Under the pieces are notes generated by a model. That model made no database searches, was not told the DNA's origin, and saw only the letters and a program-made list of their open reading frames with translations. A stretch of DNA of 64,000 bases, from contig NZ_KQ948426.1 in NCBI RefSeq assembly GCF_001514065.1, positions 558,001-622,000 of the forward strand. Direction: 5' to 3'. The stretch comes from Streptomyces antibioticus. GTDB lineage: Bacteria > Actinomycetota > Actinomycetes > Streptomycetales > Streptomycetaceae. Made by a program: the position numbers and the translations under genes. Of the stretch, positions 63,788-64,000 are shown in pieces; within the stretch, counting starts at the first letter, position 1; the number at the start of each line of letters is the position of its first letter.

Positions 63788-64000
63788 TCAGTGACCGGTC
63801 TTGGGGGTGTACGTCGCGGACTTCACCGGCATCTCGACGGTGACCGGATCGGAGTCGGCGAAGTGCAGTTGGACGGAGACGGTCTGGCCCTGCTTCGGCT
63901 GGTGCTTCAGCTTCTCGAACATCAGATGGGTGCCGCCGCTTTTGAACACGAGTTGACCGTGTGCGGGTACGTCGAGGCGCTTCGCCTCCTGCATGGCGGC
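63788..64000 (-). CDS. PCuAC copper chaperone, partial (N-terminus beyond window)
   Basis: Only the C-terminal ~71 codons are in the window; the frame is open to the right edge. GGTHLMFEKLKHQPKQGQTV and FADSDPVTVEMPV match the PCuAC / DUF461 Cu(I) chaperone pattern (H-M ... H-x-M). The chaperone passes Cu(I) to Sco or cytochrome oxidase. 14 bp separate it from the CopC-CopD gene. Confidence 0.87.
   Translation of the reverse strand, partial: AAMQEAKRLDVPAHGQLVFKSGGTHLMFEKLKHQPKQGQTVSVQLHFADSDPVTVEMPVKSATYTPKTGH

Overview
The window is chromosomal DNA of a Streptomyces, or a very close relative. It is high-GC throughout. It carries the sporulation pair ssgR/ssgA, which is restricted to streptomycete-type actinobacteria, and seven exact copies of the Streptomyces parS site (GTTTCACGTGAAAC). 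Its gene order (rpsF-ssb-rpsR-rplI, MATE, dnaB, ptpA, ssgRA, thiC, hisC-like, cydABCD, serS, pheA, dtpA) matches, as I remember it, the oriC-proximal core of the S. coelicolor chromosome. By that comparison oriC would lie outside the left edge. I see no prophage, insertion sequence, CRISPR array or biosynthetic gene cluster; this is core chromosome.

Layout. 1-6.4 kb is a cell-envelope module: a class A penicillin-binding protein (cut by the window edge), a GT87-type membrane glycosyltransferase, and, convergent to them, a FemX-type peptidyltransferase with an alanine-racemase-like gene. 6.6-8.4 kb is the rpsF-ssb-rpsR-rplI operon, ending in a strong hairpin followed by two parS sites. 8.5-13.3 kb holds a MATE transporter, a DnaA-box-rich gap, dnaB and a serine beta-lactamase-like hydrolase. 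13.3-22.8 kb is a mosaic of small housekeeping and regulatory genes: GNATs, a divergent MarR/MFS pair, a SerB-like phosphatase, a flavohemoprotein, NUDIX, LysR, and a cystathionine-lyase-like gene overlapping ptpA. 22.8-25.2 kb leads into ssgR and ssgA. 25.3-35.9 kb has a YibE/F membrane protein, a TPP riboswitch with thiC, a metallophosphoesterase, a LacI regulator and a hisC-like aminotransferase.

36-45 kb is a respiratory module: a Rex operator, then cydA, cydB, a cydD-cydC fusion and a DosS/DevS-like sensor kinase. An M23 endopeptidase follows. 45-52 kb has HAD and F420-type enzymes, KptA, a MerR regulator, an epoxide-hydrolase/SDR fusion and an M24 peptidase. 52-55.6 kb is a pair of ABC-2 transporters. 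55.7-59 kb has tRNA-Ser(GCU), a HAD phosphatase and serS. 59-64 kb has a second DnaA-box-rich gap, pheA, and the Tat-exported DyP peroxidase dtpA with CopC/CopD and PCuAC copper genes.

The most notable layer is not a gene cluster but chromosome-maintenance signals threaded through ordinary genes. Exact and near-exact parS sites sit in a start codon, in a terminator-like palindrome and in the P3 arm of a riboswitch. Three intergenic regions (upstream of dnaB, upstream of a merR-like gene, and between pheA and serS) carry groups of DnaA boxes. All functional names rest on reading motifs and family resemblance by eye; no database search was run.
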